Assembly (NCBI GenBank): GCA_030998225.1
Contig: JAPYXD010000608.1
Span: 650,501-714,500 of the forward strand
DNA: 64,000 nucleotides
Source: Diplolepis rosae
Taxonomy: Eukaryota; Arthropoda; Insecta; Hymenoptera; Diplolepididae
Direction of reading: 5' to 3'
How positions within the stretch are numbered: the first letter of the stretch is position 1; the number at the start of each line of letters is the position of its first letter. Of the stretch, positions 44,993 to 56,700 are shown one piece after another. A program made the position numbers and the translations under genes. The notes under the pieces are model-generated. The model ran no database searches and was not told the origin of the DNA. It was given only the letters and a program-made list of their open reading frames with translations.

Positions 44993-46874
44993 CCCCGTTA
45001 GTAGCCTAAGTTGAATTCATAAGTTAGTTTGCCGAACTGTCACACGCGGCGCTAATTGTACCATAACTCCCTGAAAATTCACAGTACCATACGAAGAATT
45101 TAATATAAAAAATTTTAAAAATATATCATTCAATGCCATAAACAAATAAAAGAGATCAAACTTTGAATATTAATGTTATTTGAATATTTTAAATTAAATT
45201 TTCCCCTTTTTATTCATATTTATCTCGTACAAAAACTATTTTGAAACATTCAGCTGATATTAATATTCAAATATTAATATCTCTTCTATTCCTTTATGGC
45301 ATTGAATAATAACTTTTTTAAAATTTTTATATTTAATTGTCTACATATCACTGCATTCATATTATTTTTTTGAGATAAAATTGAGTTGAAAAATGGAAAA
45401 AAAAAATGAAAAATTCTGAACAAGGAACGAAGTTGATGAGAGAGTTGTAATTAATTGGAAATCATTATGAATAATTAAAGAAAATAGAATATAAAATAAG
45501 GTGAATATTAATTTATATTTTTAAAATAGTTAACTAATATTAATATAAACAGCATAATGAGAGTAATTAAATTTTTTTTTCATTTTCAAAACCAAAAGTA
45601 GTCTATCTACATCCGTTTTCATCCTCTCTAACATTCACGTTATTTTGGAAGCAACATTTTATGTACTTTGGACACAAACATGTAGAAACTGGATCAAATT
45701 ATTCATATAAACTTGCTACTCTTCTCAAGTATCGCATGCCCTCAAAGCTCATAATTTTAGTAATAGATCAAATAAATTACATTTCTAGAAATCACGTCAG
45801 AGGTAATGAAATTTTGCATTTAGTGACCTAAAAACGAAGTGTTTTTGTGCAGCATTGACAAAAATAATGCAAAGAAGTCCAAATTTCATAGTTTTAACCA
45901 TTCTTAATAACACCTAAAGCAAAATGATCTTTTCAAAAGTTTTGTTCATCTATCACGAAGTAAGATTTACGGAAAATATCCCATGTATATGAAAGAAACT
46001 GTAATTATTTTTATCTAGATGATGTGAAAGTTTAAATTTAGGGAAACAAAGTTGTAAAAATTCAAATTCGTGAAATAATTCATAAAAAAAATATAAAAAT
46101 ACTTTTAATGTGTTTCTAAGTTACATATTTTCTATTTTGTTTCTAATCATTAATTTTCACAATTTTTAGGTATGAAAATACTTTGAATTTTCACAACTTT
46201 TTGTTTCCCTAAATTTCAACTTTCACATTTCGTGACTGTTAGAGAGGATGAAAACGAACGTATAGATAGACTACTTTTGGTTTTGAAAATGAAAAAAAAT
46301 TTAATTGCTCTTCTTATACTGTTTTTATTAATGTTAGTTAACTATTTTAAAAATAAAAATTAATATTCACCTTATTTTATATTATATTTTCTTTAATTAT
46401 TCATAATGATTTCAAACTAATTACAATTCTCATCAACTTCGTTCCTTGTTCAGAATTTTTCATTTTTTTTCCATTTTCCAACTTAATTTTACCTCAAAAA
46501 AATAATATGAATGCAGTGATATGTAGACAATTAAATATAAAAATTAAAAAAAAGTTATTATTCAATGCAATAAAGGAATAAAAGAGATATTAATATTTAA
46601 ATACTAATATCAGTTGAATGTTTCAAAATAGTTTTTATACGAGATAAATATGAATAAAAAGGGGAAAATTCAATCTAAAATATTCTAATAATATTAGTAT
46701 TTAAAGTCTGATCTCTTTTATTTGTTTATGGCATTGAATAATATATTTAAAAAATTTTTTATATTAAATTCTTCGTATGGTAATGTGAATTTTCAGGGAG
46801 TGATGGTACAGTTAGCGCCTCGTCCGACGGTTCGGTAAACTAACTTAGGAATTCAACTTAAGACACTAACGGGG
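44993..46874. mobile_element. Foldback element B (about 1.9 kb), inverted relative to A
   Basis: Left end CCCCGTTAGTAGCCTAAGTT; right end AACTTAAGACACTAACGGGG. Same arms as A. The centre (about 45640-46030) reads in the reverse direction of A's centre and keeps an extra 190 bp or so (45730-45920) that A has lost, so A is a deleted derivative or a sister copy. Confidence 0.85.
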
Positions 46875-46904
46875 CGCCATTTTATTTTCTGATGCATACG
46901 GCTG

Positions 46905-46986
46905 GTTCTACGTTGCGTTATAATGGGTAAAAAAGAAACAAAGGTATATCTGTTTTTCTTTTACACCCATTATCGTGCACGCAGAA
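46905..46986. repeat. Small foldback with about 36-bp arms
   Basis: GTTCTACGTTGCGTTATAAT at left and attatcgtgcacgcAGAAC at right, with gggtaaaaaagaaaca / tgtttttcttttacacc completing the stem. Loop of about 8 bases. Confidence 0.75.
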
Positions 46987-46989
46987 CGC

Positions 46990-48612
46990 ATCCATGGAAC
47001 TCCACCCTCACTCCAATCCCTCCAATCAATAGTTAATTCCGATCTCAATCCTGAGGGTGGAGACATGGTCTATGGATACATCTATATTTTTAATCAATCT
47101 TGTTATTAAGGCCATTTGTTCATAGGAAAAAGAAGTCATTAAGAAGGAAGAAGAAGATATTCTTAATCTTTATATCCTGAAGTTGATTTTTGTTTGATTT
47201 TTCAAACTATGCTTTTCTACTCAAAGGGATGTATCATAAAAGTAAGTAATTATGTATTAAATTGAAAAAATGGTATTAGTTTTTTTGACAACTGTGCCTG
47301 TTTCATTACTGTACAAACATAACCGACTTCCAAAAATAATACCAAAGTTATAAAATCATTAGTAAATGCCATGTTTTGTTAGGAGAATGATCTATCTTAC
47401 CATGAATTATTTCTGCAATACTGAATTTTTATTTTTAAAAACAATGTAACAGTGTAAGAGGAACTTTTAGAATCCTCGTTGGAATTCGGTATGATATACA
47501 GCTATGAGGGACTTCTTTCAACAAAGATTTTTTTCATATGAAACTGATATTTATTAATAGCCAGTTAACCTTGCAGGCGTAGAATCAGGGTGACAACTGA
47601 GAAGCCTGCTTTATCATATACTTGTTCTCGCTCATCTTACCAGGTGGTAGGGATCCTTGTTACACCCCCTTCTTTAGATTTTTTTTATTCTAAAAACTTT
47701 TTCTAGGTCTAATTTCGTACAGAAAGTGCTATAATGTCGGAATTGATTAACAAGGATTGCGATATATCCATTTAGTATTCTACGTGTTGTATACGAACTT
47801 TACTATTAAAACTACAATTTTTATAACAATTTCCGAAGAGTTTCTTGATTATATCGACTAGGGCGTTGAAGAATGCTATTTTGTATATACATATATACTT
47901 CCCCTAGATGCTTTAGAAAAATGCTCTGGGTGCTGTCCAATCTCGTCAAGTTTTATTTCTTTGTTGTTACCAATCCGAGGGTAGCCAGAATGGGGGTCAA
48001 GAAAATTTTCATTTTAAGATAGGGCATAAGTTACTTATCATGGATTTTACTTCCTATGATATTTAATTAAATAATAGAATTATTGTTCTCTAATTTTTCT
48101 ACGATAATGGCATGCCTTCTCCAGCTGGGAGCAAGTTTATTTTCTTTGCAATTTTTAACTAATTTTATGAAGTCCCCTGGTTCGTATATATATTGGGGTA
48201 ATACAATTTAGAAATCTTGAACTTCCTTGTATTTTACTTTTTGTAGTTGCATTCTTTCTTTAGCTTTTCTCAAGTAGCTTTCATGGCGGATTTACAATGG
48301 TTAAATAGATCTTCGTATTTTAAACTGGGCATTGAATAAAGAAGGCCTTTAAATCAGCGATGTCGAACCGATAGTTGTTCTCGCTTCCTCTGACTCAGCC
48401 CCCGGAATATCTGCAGTTGAAAATGTCACACATGTTGACCGTTGGCCACCGTGGCGCTGTCTGTTCATGAGACCGACCTTATACAGATTAGCATTATAGA
48501 AAATTGAAATTTAATGTTTTTTGTGAAAAATTGGTGTCTGCAGTGCTTTTGTGTGCTTTTTAGGTAAATTGGAATGATTGTAACAGTCGGTGATATAAAA
48601 ATTTAAGTGAAA
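46990..48612. other. Intergenic, no gene recognised
   Basis: A short inverse pair ccaccctca (46999) / tgagggtgg (47051) is visible. 'gttgaccgttggccaccgtggcgct' near 48435 is loosely inverse to 'agcgcctttagcggccacggtcaa' at 50198, which could mark the ends of an old element that includes the THAP remnant and hAT derivative. Weak. Confidence 0.3.
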
Positions 48613-48708
48613 ATGCGGAAATGTGTTGCTGTAGGTTGCAAAACAGGCTACACGTCATGCTCTGAAAAAGTGCATTTTTTGTGGTTTATTTATCATGAGC
48701 GCCTTTAA
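48613..48708 (+). pseudogene. THAP zinc-finger remnant
   Basis: ATG at 48613 opens a 31-codon frame starting MRKCVAVGCKTGYTSCSEKV, followed by HFLWF. The C-x4-C of THAP fingers, preceded by a start codon and followed by the aromatic beta strand, is as seen in THAP9-like and P-element proteins. It stops at TAA 48706 before the C-x2-H half. No further exon recognised. Confidence 0.45.
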
Positions 48709-48796
48709 CTTATTAAAATTTAATCTATATTAAATTTAAAACGCTTTGAATAAAAAAATCAACAAAGCTGACTGACTGAACTTAAGGTATTATAGA

Positions 48797-49492
48797 TAGG
48801 GATGGGCGATCTTCAAAATAAAGAATCGATTCTGAAATTATTGATTCAATTTTATCGATTTATCGGTTAAAAGGATCGATTTTTGAATAGATCTTCAAAA
48901 ATAGATACCTTTTTCTGAAAATTATAAATTTCTGTAAAATAACCTTTTTTTAAAATGTTTTATAACAATTAGAGATATAATTATTACTTGCATATTTTGT
49001 GAATTTAAATTATCAAAATAAAATGTGTTTATATCAATAAAAAAGGAAATAAGGCTCAAAAAACACACTATATTTGCGGAACAGGAACGTTTTTTATTTT
49101 TTTAAATTGCACAATTTCTAAAGCAATACGTATTATTAGTGATAAAGTTTCTGACATAAATATGATTTATTACTATAAATTTCATAATATCAATATACTT
49201 TGTACTTTGCATATCACTTAGAGTATTATTTATGATAAAATTTCTGGCATAAATATGAACTATTACTATAAAGTTTATATTATTAATATACTTTGTTTAT
49301 CACATTAAGGATATTCTCGTGGTCGACCCCTTGATCTCACTTTTAAACTAAAAAACAGTTCATAGAAATAGGAAACAGGAAAAAAAGAAAGGAGAATCGT
49401 TCGTAAAGATCGAAAAAAAATATCAATCCAACTGATTAATCGAGTAAAAAAGATCGATCTCCGTAGAATCGAATCGAGATCGCCCATCCCTG
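48797..49492. mobile_element. Non-autonomous hAT element, 696 bp
   Basis: Left end TAGGGATGGGCGATCTTC; right end GAGATCGCCCATCCCTG. ATTATAGA flanks both sides (48789-48796, 49493-49500). As in the large hAT at 28105, the subterminal DNA is crowded with 'gatcgat/aatcgatt' motifs, but the terminal sequences differ (GATGGGCGA against GATGTTCGA), so it is a different, related family. Confidence 0.9.
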
Positions 49493-49500
49493 ATTATAGA

Positions 49501-51570
49501 TAAAATACACATAATAAATGATGTGCATATGAGATCTAAATATCTATTATATTATTATGAAATATAGTATATTATGTTGATTATTATTTATTACAAACAT
49601 CTTTGTTCTTTGTGTTTTCAAATACTTATAAAGGAATTTTATAAATTCTTCATATTTGTTACTTTTTTAAATGTACGTTCATTCCTTATGTGAAAGTTTT
49701 GTTCATAAAAATGTAATTTTTTCAATTACTGAGAAGTTTTAAAATATAAAATACAAAATGTCCTATAATAAAATCTAATTTTTATAAAAAAATCAAGATG
49801 ATATAATTAATACCCGTATTATTATTCAATTTTATGGAATTTTAATAGCCAATTTTTCTATTAAAATATGTAAGACTGTTATAATATCAATAATAATGAT
49901 AATATAAATAAATATTGTATTTTTATTTAATAATCACAATGTAAATATTAATGTTAAAACGAAGATGACAGAACTTTGATTTCAATTTCCAGCCAGAATT
50001 ACAAAGACAATTTTCGCCCGAATTTCAAGCTTATTACCCTTTCTATCAGTGAAAATTGCTTCAAATTATATTTAAAACTTTCTACATTAATGTGTTGTAA
50101 AAAAAAAAATATGATAACGTAGTTTTTATCCCCAAAAATTTAATTTTCATGCATTTTTCCCAGGCATTAAAATGAATTCAGGCCTCATGAACAATTAGCG
50201 CCTTTAGCGGCCACGGTCAATTCTTGTGACATTTTCGTTTCGCGGATTACGTGCATTCTGGCTGAGATGCAGGGGGCTGCTCTGACTCGATATTTTTCCT
50301 TAATGCTAGCGCCCTATTAAGATTTCTCTTACTCTGCTTTAGTATTCAACACCAAGCTCCGCCTACTATGTGCGTGCACCATACTCCATGCGAGAAGAGC
50401 GTTTACGTACGTTTACGCTTGTAATCATTCATACTGAATTAAATTCAAATAGTCCACTCGGTTCGAAACTCCTACACCAATTGATAATTTTTGAATTTAA
50501 AAAAAAAGTCGGTTAATACGATGTTTTTTTTTTAATTTTAGACTGTTAGAGTGTTTTTATCGAGTCGGCTAATATGTGTTGGACAATATACTTTTTCGAA
50601 TTTCTGATATTTTCCCTATGGATAGATTTACTTGACCTGCAAGCACTGAGATAAGTTCAAAAGTCTTTAAATTTAACACGTTTTTTTTCCGCAAAATATC
50701 CAATTTTTAAGAAGTGGTTATATTTATATTCATTAACTATTTTCAAAAAATAATTCAATCTTATGCCAAAATTTTTCCCAATATTAATTATTGAGGGAAA
50801 ATAAAAGGTGATTGCTGCTTGTAAATTTGTCAAACCTGTTCCAGGACTAATGACTATAAACGTTGATTAAACGTCTAAAATTAAAATCCTTACTTTTATA
50901 AATAACGTTTACGTCCACTCGTGGAAATAAGAATTTTTGAAGTGGTTTCAAATGTGAATGTTTTTAAAAATATCTAAGAAAGAAAGGTAATATCTTAAAT
51001 GATATATTTCGTGATTTTAAATTTGTCGTCTGCTTCGCGCCACTTTGACACGAAATCGACAGAAACATAATTTTCGATCTTGGCTCAACAGCCTACAGCG
51101 TGAATTCGAAGCGAAGAAGTGGGGACACACTGACACGGCGCGCTTGATTGTGTGTGCCCCCACATGAAAGCGTGGGAGGGATCGCCAGCTCCCACGTTCT
51201 GGGATCACTGTCCCACAATGTGTCCTAAAATTCGTACATATCGTCGATGCGTGTACGTTCTGACGTCATCAACGCGTTGTTACCAACTGTCGCATGTTTC
51301 GTTGATTAATGTGCTTAAGAATTCATTCCTGGTTTTCCAAGCTGCTGACAACTAGTCTCGATAAGCGAATGATTAGACTCGTTGATTTGCGTGCGTTAGG
51401 TTAAGCGTTAGAATCCCCCCAGTTGCGAGCGAAATTTCAATTGATAAGTAAGCGTTAAAAATTGCATTTACCAATTAATTATAACTAGATCCATGTATAT
51501 CTTAACAAAAATCATGTGTTATGTGTAATTATATATTTTTTAGGATTCTTTTCTATCATTTTAAGCGCGA
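49501..51570. other. Intergenic AT-rich DNA with repeat fragments
   Basis: 51000-51130 matches 36020-36200 (inverted) and 57410-57495 ('acgaaatcgacagaaacataattttcgat' against 'acgaaatcgagggaaacataattgtcgat'). 51187-51217 carries the uninterrupted form of the hAT target repeat. No gene recognised. Confidence 0.4.
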
Positions 51571-51574
51571 TTTT

Positions 51575-51840
51575 ACTAATCGCACGTACCATTCTTGTTT
51601 AGTTAAACGCACTCAACTTCAGTATGTTCTACTAAACAAGAATCGTACGTGCATCTGCGTGCACAGTAGAAGCTACTCTTCAGTGATCAGTGAAATCTAC
51701 TAAACTCGCGTTTAGTTGATTCTACCGTCGAGTTGGCCCTTCCATAATTTACTATTCCGTTTAGTAGCTCTAACCCTTGCAAGGGTGGGAGCCACTAAAC
51801 ATTTTTCTCCGTATATAATGCCTTTCACTAAACGAAGTAT
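51575..51840. repeat. Cluster of nested inverted repeats built on TTTAGT/ACTAAA
   Basis: A long pair: cgcacgtaccattcttgtttagt (51581) against actaaacaagaatcgtacgtgc (51631). Then actaaactcgcgtttagt (about 51697), then tttagtagctctaaccc ... gccactaaac (51759-51800), then ctaaacg (51829). The motif occurs about nine times within 270 bp. Confidence 0.7.
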
Positions 51841-51844
51841 TGAT

Positions 51845-52720
51845 TTGGGTTAATGCTCATGCTATTTGATAATGTTCAAACATGTTTTTATTTGAATCCC
51901 ATATAATTTCGGTGGTGCCATCTGACGAGGCCGCAAATCTTTAAGAAAAGATAATAGATATCCTTCAGATAAGGAAATTAAAACTGTAGACACAAGGAAT
52001 GAATATGACGTTGATAAGATTGTTCTGGTAAGCACTGGTAATAGCGTTTACTATTACGAGCAATATGGCGACGTTATGACGAGCGTAGAACGGTCTGGCA
52101 CACTTGGGCATGTTTGAGCGTGCTTGAGTGAAGAGGGAGAGGCAAGGTGAGGAGATAACTGATTATCGAACTAGTGGCGCCATCGAAGGATCCCGCAAAA
52201 CAGAACCAGCTTGTTTCTTCAAAGTAGCCTAGACTAGTGTCCACAGCCTGTGTGAAAGAAAGTACTGAAAAGGTTAATGCTATTTAATGCTGTTCTATCT
52301 AAAACGTATTGTTTTCCATTTGAAGTCATTAAAATGTCTAATACCATTCTATGCTTTCCAATCAACTACTTCTTACCGGGTAGTGTCTCAAATTCTGTTT
52401 TGCGCCAAATTCAAATTCATTACTTTTTGATACCCTTCATTGAAATCTTTTTTACTAGATAACCTCTTTCTTCTTGTCTCTTTGTCAATTCATATTTTTG
52501 CCCATCACTATCAATTCTCTATCTCAGCTTATCTTTTTTCAAATTTGCCTGTCTCTTTCGATCTTTATAAATTTAGGTTCATTCCCTTTCTTCTTGATCA
52601 TGGCCTAACTCTTCGCTATCTATGTCTGTCTTTTTCTATCAGAAATATCACACAGTAAGCTTGGAACATCTGTCAACATGACGACAGTACCACATTTGTG
52701 AATTTGTGTTTTCATGAAAA
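51845..52720. other. Intergenic, no feature recognised
   Basis: GC-mixed up to 52260, then pyrimidine-rich AT DNA. The short ORFs (52277-52658) are Phe/Leu/Ser-rich translations of T-rich sequence and not convincing. Confidence 0.35.
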
Positions 52721-53617
52721 AGGGCGTAGCCGGATAAGCATGGTTGGGCTGCCCCCGCTTGAATTTTATTCATATGTGGTGGATAAGTTTTTACCATTGC
52801 AAAACTAATTTACCCCAAATAATAACTTCAAACAAATTTTTTTTACAAAAGTTATGAACAAATTTTGAAAAATAAAAAAATTCGATTTTCTCAAAATTGA
52901 CTGAACCGATTTTCATGCCTCAAGTATATATTGTAAAGAGTATTAAGGCAATCAAAACGAAAAATTGACACTTAATTACTTCAGCAGGAAGGGGGTGAAA
53001 AAAAAATATTGCAGTTTTGAAACAATTTTCTTTAATCAAAGTTTTTGTTGCAGCACCTCTTTTTTTTGCTATAATATACTAATATCCCAAATAGCAACAT
53101 ATATTTTTTGGGATACGATCAGAGAATTACTTCATAGTTTAAAAATAGAAAATATCAATGATTGGCCCTTATATGTGTGTAATTCCATTAGAACGGGGGG
53201 CCAACTTCATTTTCAGCCTATAACTATGAAATAAACATCATTTGAACAATGCACCCTACTCTTATATGGTATATACCTAATCTTCGTCACTGTCTTCCTT
53301 TATCACGGGATTCATATTGTTTTGTGTAAACAACTGACTGAGAATTCCAGCAGGTCTTACGATTTTCGACAAGTATCTCGCACTGACAGTTTTCGCAATT
53401 AGGTAGCTATGTCATATAAGTTAGTATTCGAGAATAGCGGTTTTATTCCATTTGAGTGTGTGTTAGAAACCGTCAGTCGCCAGCCGTCTGTCCGGCGAAT
53501 TTGGATCGATGTAAGTACAGCATTGCTGCAGCCAATGTAGCAGATTATGTTACTCTCAATGTACACATGAATGGAGTTCCTTAGACTGTTCCGTCTGCAT
53601 ATACAGGGCACCTCCAC

Positions 53618-53926
53618 GTGGTGACGGTGGGCAACGGGATTTTCCCGGCAAAGTTCCTGGATAAAAAATGTTATGCCGCCTTTGTAGACAGAAAAAAAGT
53701 GTTTACGATGCAGGGAGTCGGAATCCCAGTATCGCCGATTGGCCAGGGTGGGAAAGCCGGCCCGCAGCTGTCGTCATACAACGACCGTACCTCATCAGCA
53801 AATCCATCGAAAAGTTTGATGAATCAAAGATGTGCTGCTTGCAGCAGGATCACTAAGAGTGTAAACAAGCGTAAGAAAAGAGTAGAATCTGTAGATGAAG
53901 CAAATGCTTCTTCTCTTTGCTTTTAA
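53618..53926 (+). CDS. Unclassified small ORF inside the long-TIR element
   Basis: 103-codon open frame in DNA of higher GC than its surroundings: MVTVGNGIFPAKFLDKK..., then GQGGKAGPQLSSYNDR and a basic C-terminal part with CAAC and KSVNKRKKRVES. The same frame upstream (53540-53617) is open back to a TAG near 53582. The single CxxC near the end followed by basic residues recalls the cysteine-rich tail of some transposases, but it is too little to assign. It could be a last exon. I do not recognise it. Confidence 0.3.
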   Translation: MVTVGNGIFPAKFLDKKCYAAFVDRKKVFTMQGVGIPVSPIGQGGKAGPQLSSYNDRTSSANPSKSLMNQRCAACSRITKSVNKRKKRVESVDEANASSLCF

Positions 53927-53981
53927 AAAAGCATTGTCCTCAATAATGTTTATAATGTAATCGGCAATAAGTCTCACTTAA

Positions 53982-54723
53982 GGGGGTCTCCTTATCCAGA
54001 ACTTTCAAAAAATCGATTTTTTTTTTTTTTTGTTTCAATCGATGGATCTATTATCAGAGAATATTGTCGCAAAATTTTAGTCCATATCGGAATAGTTTTG
54101 ATGGTAGAGTTCCGAGCAGTGGCTTGCGCGGAGCGAGCGGAAGGTTTTTTTCACCGTCTGAAAACTTTAAAGCGCGTTTTCTCAAAACCACATTTTTCAA
54201 AATTGCGTGCACGATTAAAGGAGAACCAATTAAGCTATTATTATAAACTTTTTTTTTATTTGTAGGTAATTAAAATGCGCATACAGTGAACCTTGAGTTT
54301 TCATGATACAGTATTTATTTTCATTATAAATAACGCATTTTAAACAAACAAAAAACGGTGAAAAATTTGATTTTTCTGGAAAGTAACTCAAAAGATCGAT
54401 AAAAAAAATTTTTTTTACAATTTTTTAGGTTCAATATAAGCGGAAGACCCTTCTGAATAAAAAAACAAATATATATGTGTGTTTCAGATGAAAACTTTGG
54501 ACAATATCATGCACGCAAAATTAATTGTCCGTGGTGAGACGCTGCGCGGGATCTTCGATAAGTCCGAGATTTTTTCTTGTTTTGAAATGAATATTTTTTT
54601 TTAACAAGTTCAAATATGTACCTAAATATATGCGAATAATCTTTGGCCAGTGTTTTTATTTTCTGCTTCAAAGAAAATTGGGAAAAAGTGCCTTTTTTGC
54701 AGGTTCTGGATAAGGAGACCCCC
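53982..54723. mobile_element. 742-bp MITE, TTAA target, family 2
   Basis: GGGGGTCTCCTTATCCAGAA at left; TTCTGGATAAGGAGACCCCC at right, perfect inverses. TTAA at 53978-53981 and 54724-54727. Interior order resembles the MITE at 25652: an early 'tttcaaaaaatcgattttttt', a GC core with gcgcggagcgagcgg, then 'aaagcgcgttttctcaaaa', with 'tagttcac/cagtgaacc' after it. Confidence 0.88.
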
Positions 54724-55309
54724 TTAAATGCTTTTGAGTAGACGTAAAAGAAAATATTTCAATACTTCCCTCGTTGAAGGTTGGGTTTGATTTGTATTTA
54801 CTTTTATGTTCAGGAACTTTTTTTATCATATTCGAGTAGATATTTTATAAAGAGAAATAATTAATTATCAAATTATTCTATTTCTTCTAATTTATTAACA
54901 TGTTCCACTTTTATTTTTCTGATACCAGGAAAGTGATGAAAGCTTAATTCAGGATTTTCACAAGCTTTTGAACTACAACCAAAAACCGAGCAATATATTT
55001 TACTTTTCGAAGGTTTGGGGTGAAATTTTACACCTCACTGAGCTGTCTCCATTTTCCCAAACTTTTTTCTTAAAACGCTTAAAATTAAATTAAAATAAAT
55101 TTTATTCGGTTTGTGTTTACGGTATTTACATTGTATATATGGAAAACGAACCTACTCTTATTAATTCAAATTTTTCTCACGAGATGGCGTATCGCAGGGA
55201 AACGGATCCCAATAGGTGTTGCAGGAATTGGAAGATATGCTTGTGAATATCCATTATTTATCACGCGCGAGATATTTGTCGAAAATTGTACACGGAGAAA
55301 ATCCTACAC

Positions 55310-55530
55310 TACTGGTTACTTCTTTCTACACGACTCAGTCGTGTAGATAATATTTTTTTTTTCAGCTACACGACTGAATGAGTAGTGAGTAGTGTAGTGG
55401 CACGAATCAATCTTTTTTCAGCAATAACTATTAGTTTCAGCCACACGAATGCTACTACATTCAAGAGTAGTGCCGTCTACACTACTGAGTCGTGTAGGCC
55501 ACACGATTGAGTCGTGTATGTCACATTGGT
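55310..55530. repeat. Cluster of CTACACGACTCAGTCGTGTAG-type palindromes
   Basis: Units: acacgactcagtcgtgtag (about 55328), ctacacgactgaatgagtag (55364), agtagtgtagtgg, cacacgaatgctactacattc (about 55441), tctacactactgagtcgtgtag (about 55477), ccacacgattgagtcgtgta (about 55499). All are variants of CTACACGACT-x-AGTCGTGTAG. Confidence 0.8.
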
Positions 55531-56159
55531 CTGCAGATCAAACAGTGACGAAGACTAGGTGTATATCATATTAGAGTGAGGTGCATTGTTCAAATGTTGT
55601 TTATTTTATAGAGTTCTAAGCTAAAAATGAAGTCCCCCCCCCCCCCCGTTCTAATGGAATTACATACATATAAGGGGTCAACATTAATATTTTCTTTTTT
55701 CAAACTATGAAGTAATTTTCTGATCGTATCCCAAAAAATATATGTTGTTACTTGGGATAGGAGTATATTATAGAAAAAAATAGCAGTGTTTCAACGAAAA
55801 CTTTTATAAAAAAAAATTGTTTCAAAACTGCAATATTTTTGTTCACCCCCTTCCTGCTGAAGGAATTAAGTGTCAATTTTTCGTGTTGATTGCCTTAATA
55901 TCCTCTACAATATATATTTGAGGCATGAAAATCGGTTCAGTCAATTTTGAGAAAATCGAAGTTTTTTATTATTCAAAATTTGTTCATAACTTTTGTAAAA
56001 AAATTTGTTTGAAGTTATTATTTGGGGTAAATTAGTTTTATAATGGTAAAAACTTATCCACACATATGAATAAAATTCAAGCGGGGGCAGCCCAGCCATG
56101 CTAATCCGGCTACGCCCTTTATTCTCGATCGAAGATATCAGTTTTCGAGCCAAATTCTC

Positions 56160-56700
56160 ATTATTTGCGGGACGTTTTGATTTTCTGCTTTCATTTGAAG
56201 AAAACTGGCTGAGCCTCAGCGAATGCTCTCAAGTACATACGGTGAGGCTGCTCTTAGTGAAAGAACATGTCGTAAGTGGTTTCAGCACTTCAAGTGCGGT
56301 GATTTTGATATCGAGGACCGTAATGGCGGAAGAAATAAGAAAATTTCCGAAGATCCCTAATTGGAAGCATTGCTTGCTTAAGACTCGTACCAAACGCAAG
56401 AAGAATTCGCATAAATCATTGGGAGTGACTCAACAAGCCATTTCGAAACGCCTCAAAACCATGGGACTGATTCAGAAGAAAGAAAATTGGACCGTATTTT
56501 TGAGCTCTCAGCTGCATTTTAACACGCTTGCTTCACCTGCGAACCCAAGAGTTCAATAACCTCGCACTGTGTTTGGCTATCGCACGTATAAATGTGGAAG
56601 TTAGCGTTTTCCACGTACAAAGACGATGTTAAGAAGTTCGGACGGACCACACGTTGACAATAATTCTGACAAAAAATATTTGACTAAAGTTTTGAAAACA
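56160..56700 (+). pseudogene. Mariner transposase relic
   Basis: Across frames: FCFHLKKT-like text (56182), then CSQVHTVRLLL, whose other frame gives TYGEAALSERTCRKWFQHFKCGDFDIEDRNGG, then LGVTQQAISKRLKTMGLIQK in the frame of 56482. These are the two HTH motifs of mariner transposases in the right order. Many stops and shifts. The catalytic region after 56560 is barely recognisable. No TIR located. Confidence 0.75.

Larger units (their letters stand above)
52721..56118. mobile_element. 3.4-kb element with about 575-bp terminal inverted repeats
   Basis: Left end AGGGCGTAGCCGGATAAGCA; right end TGCTAATCCGGCTACGCCCT. Similarity runs inward from 52721 to about 53300 and from 56118 to about 55545, with tens of mismatches. 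It includes 'gggatacgatcagagaattac' on the left and its inverse on the right. No target duplication is obvious. It holds a nested TTAA MITE (53982-54723), an unclassified ORF and a palindrome cluster (55310-55530). Confidence 0.82.

Noticed and set aside
46990..50220. A larger P-like element bounded by the loosely inverse sequences near 48435 and 50198, with the THAP remnant inside
   Set aside because: Inverse similarity is short and imperfect and no other coding part was found.
55620..55660. Poly-C runs (also 14741-14753, 14889-14902) as CRISPR-like or regulatory features
   Set aside because: Simple homopolymer tracts inside transposon arms; no array structure and the genome is eukaryotic.
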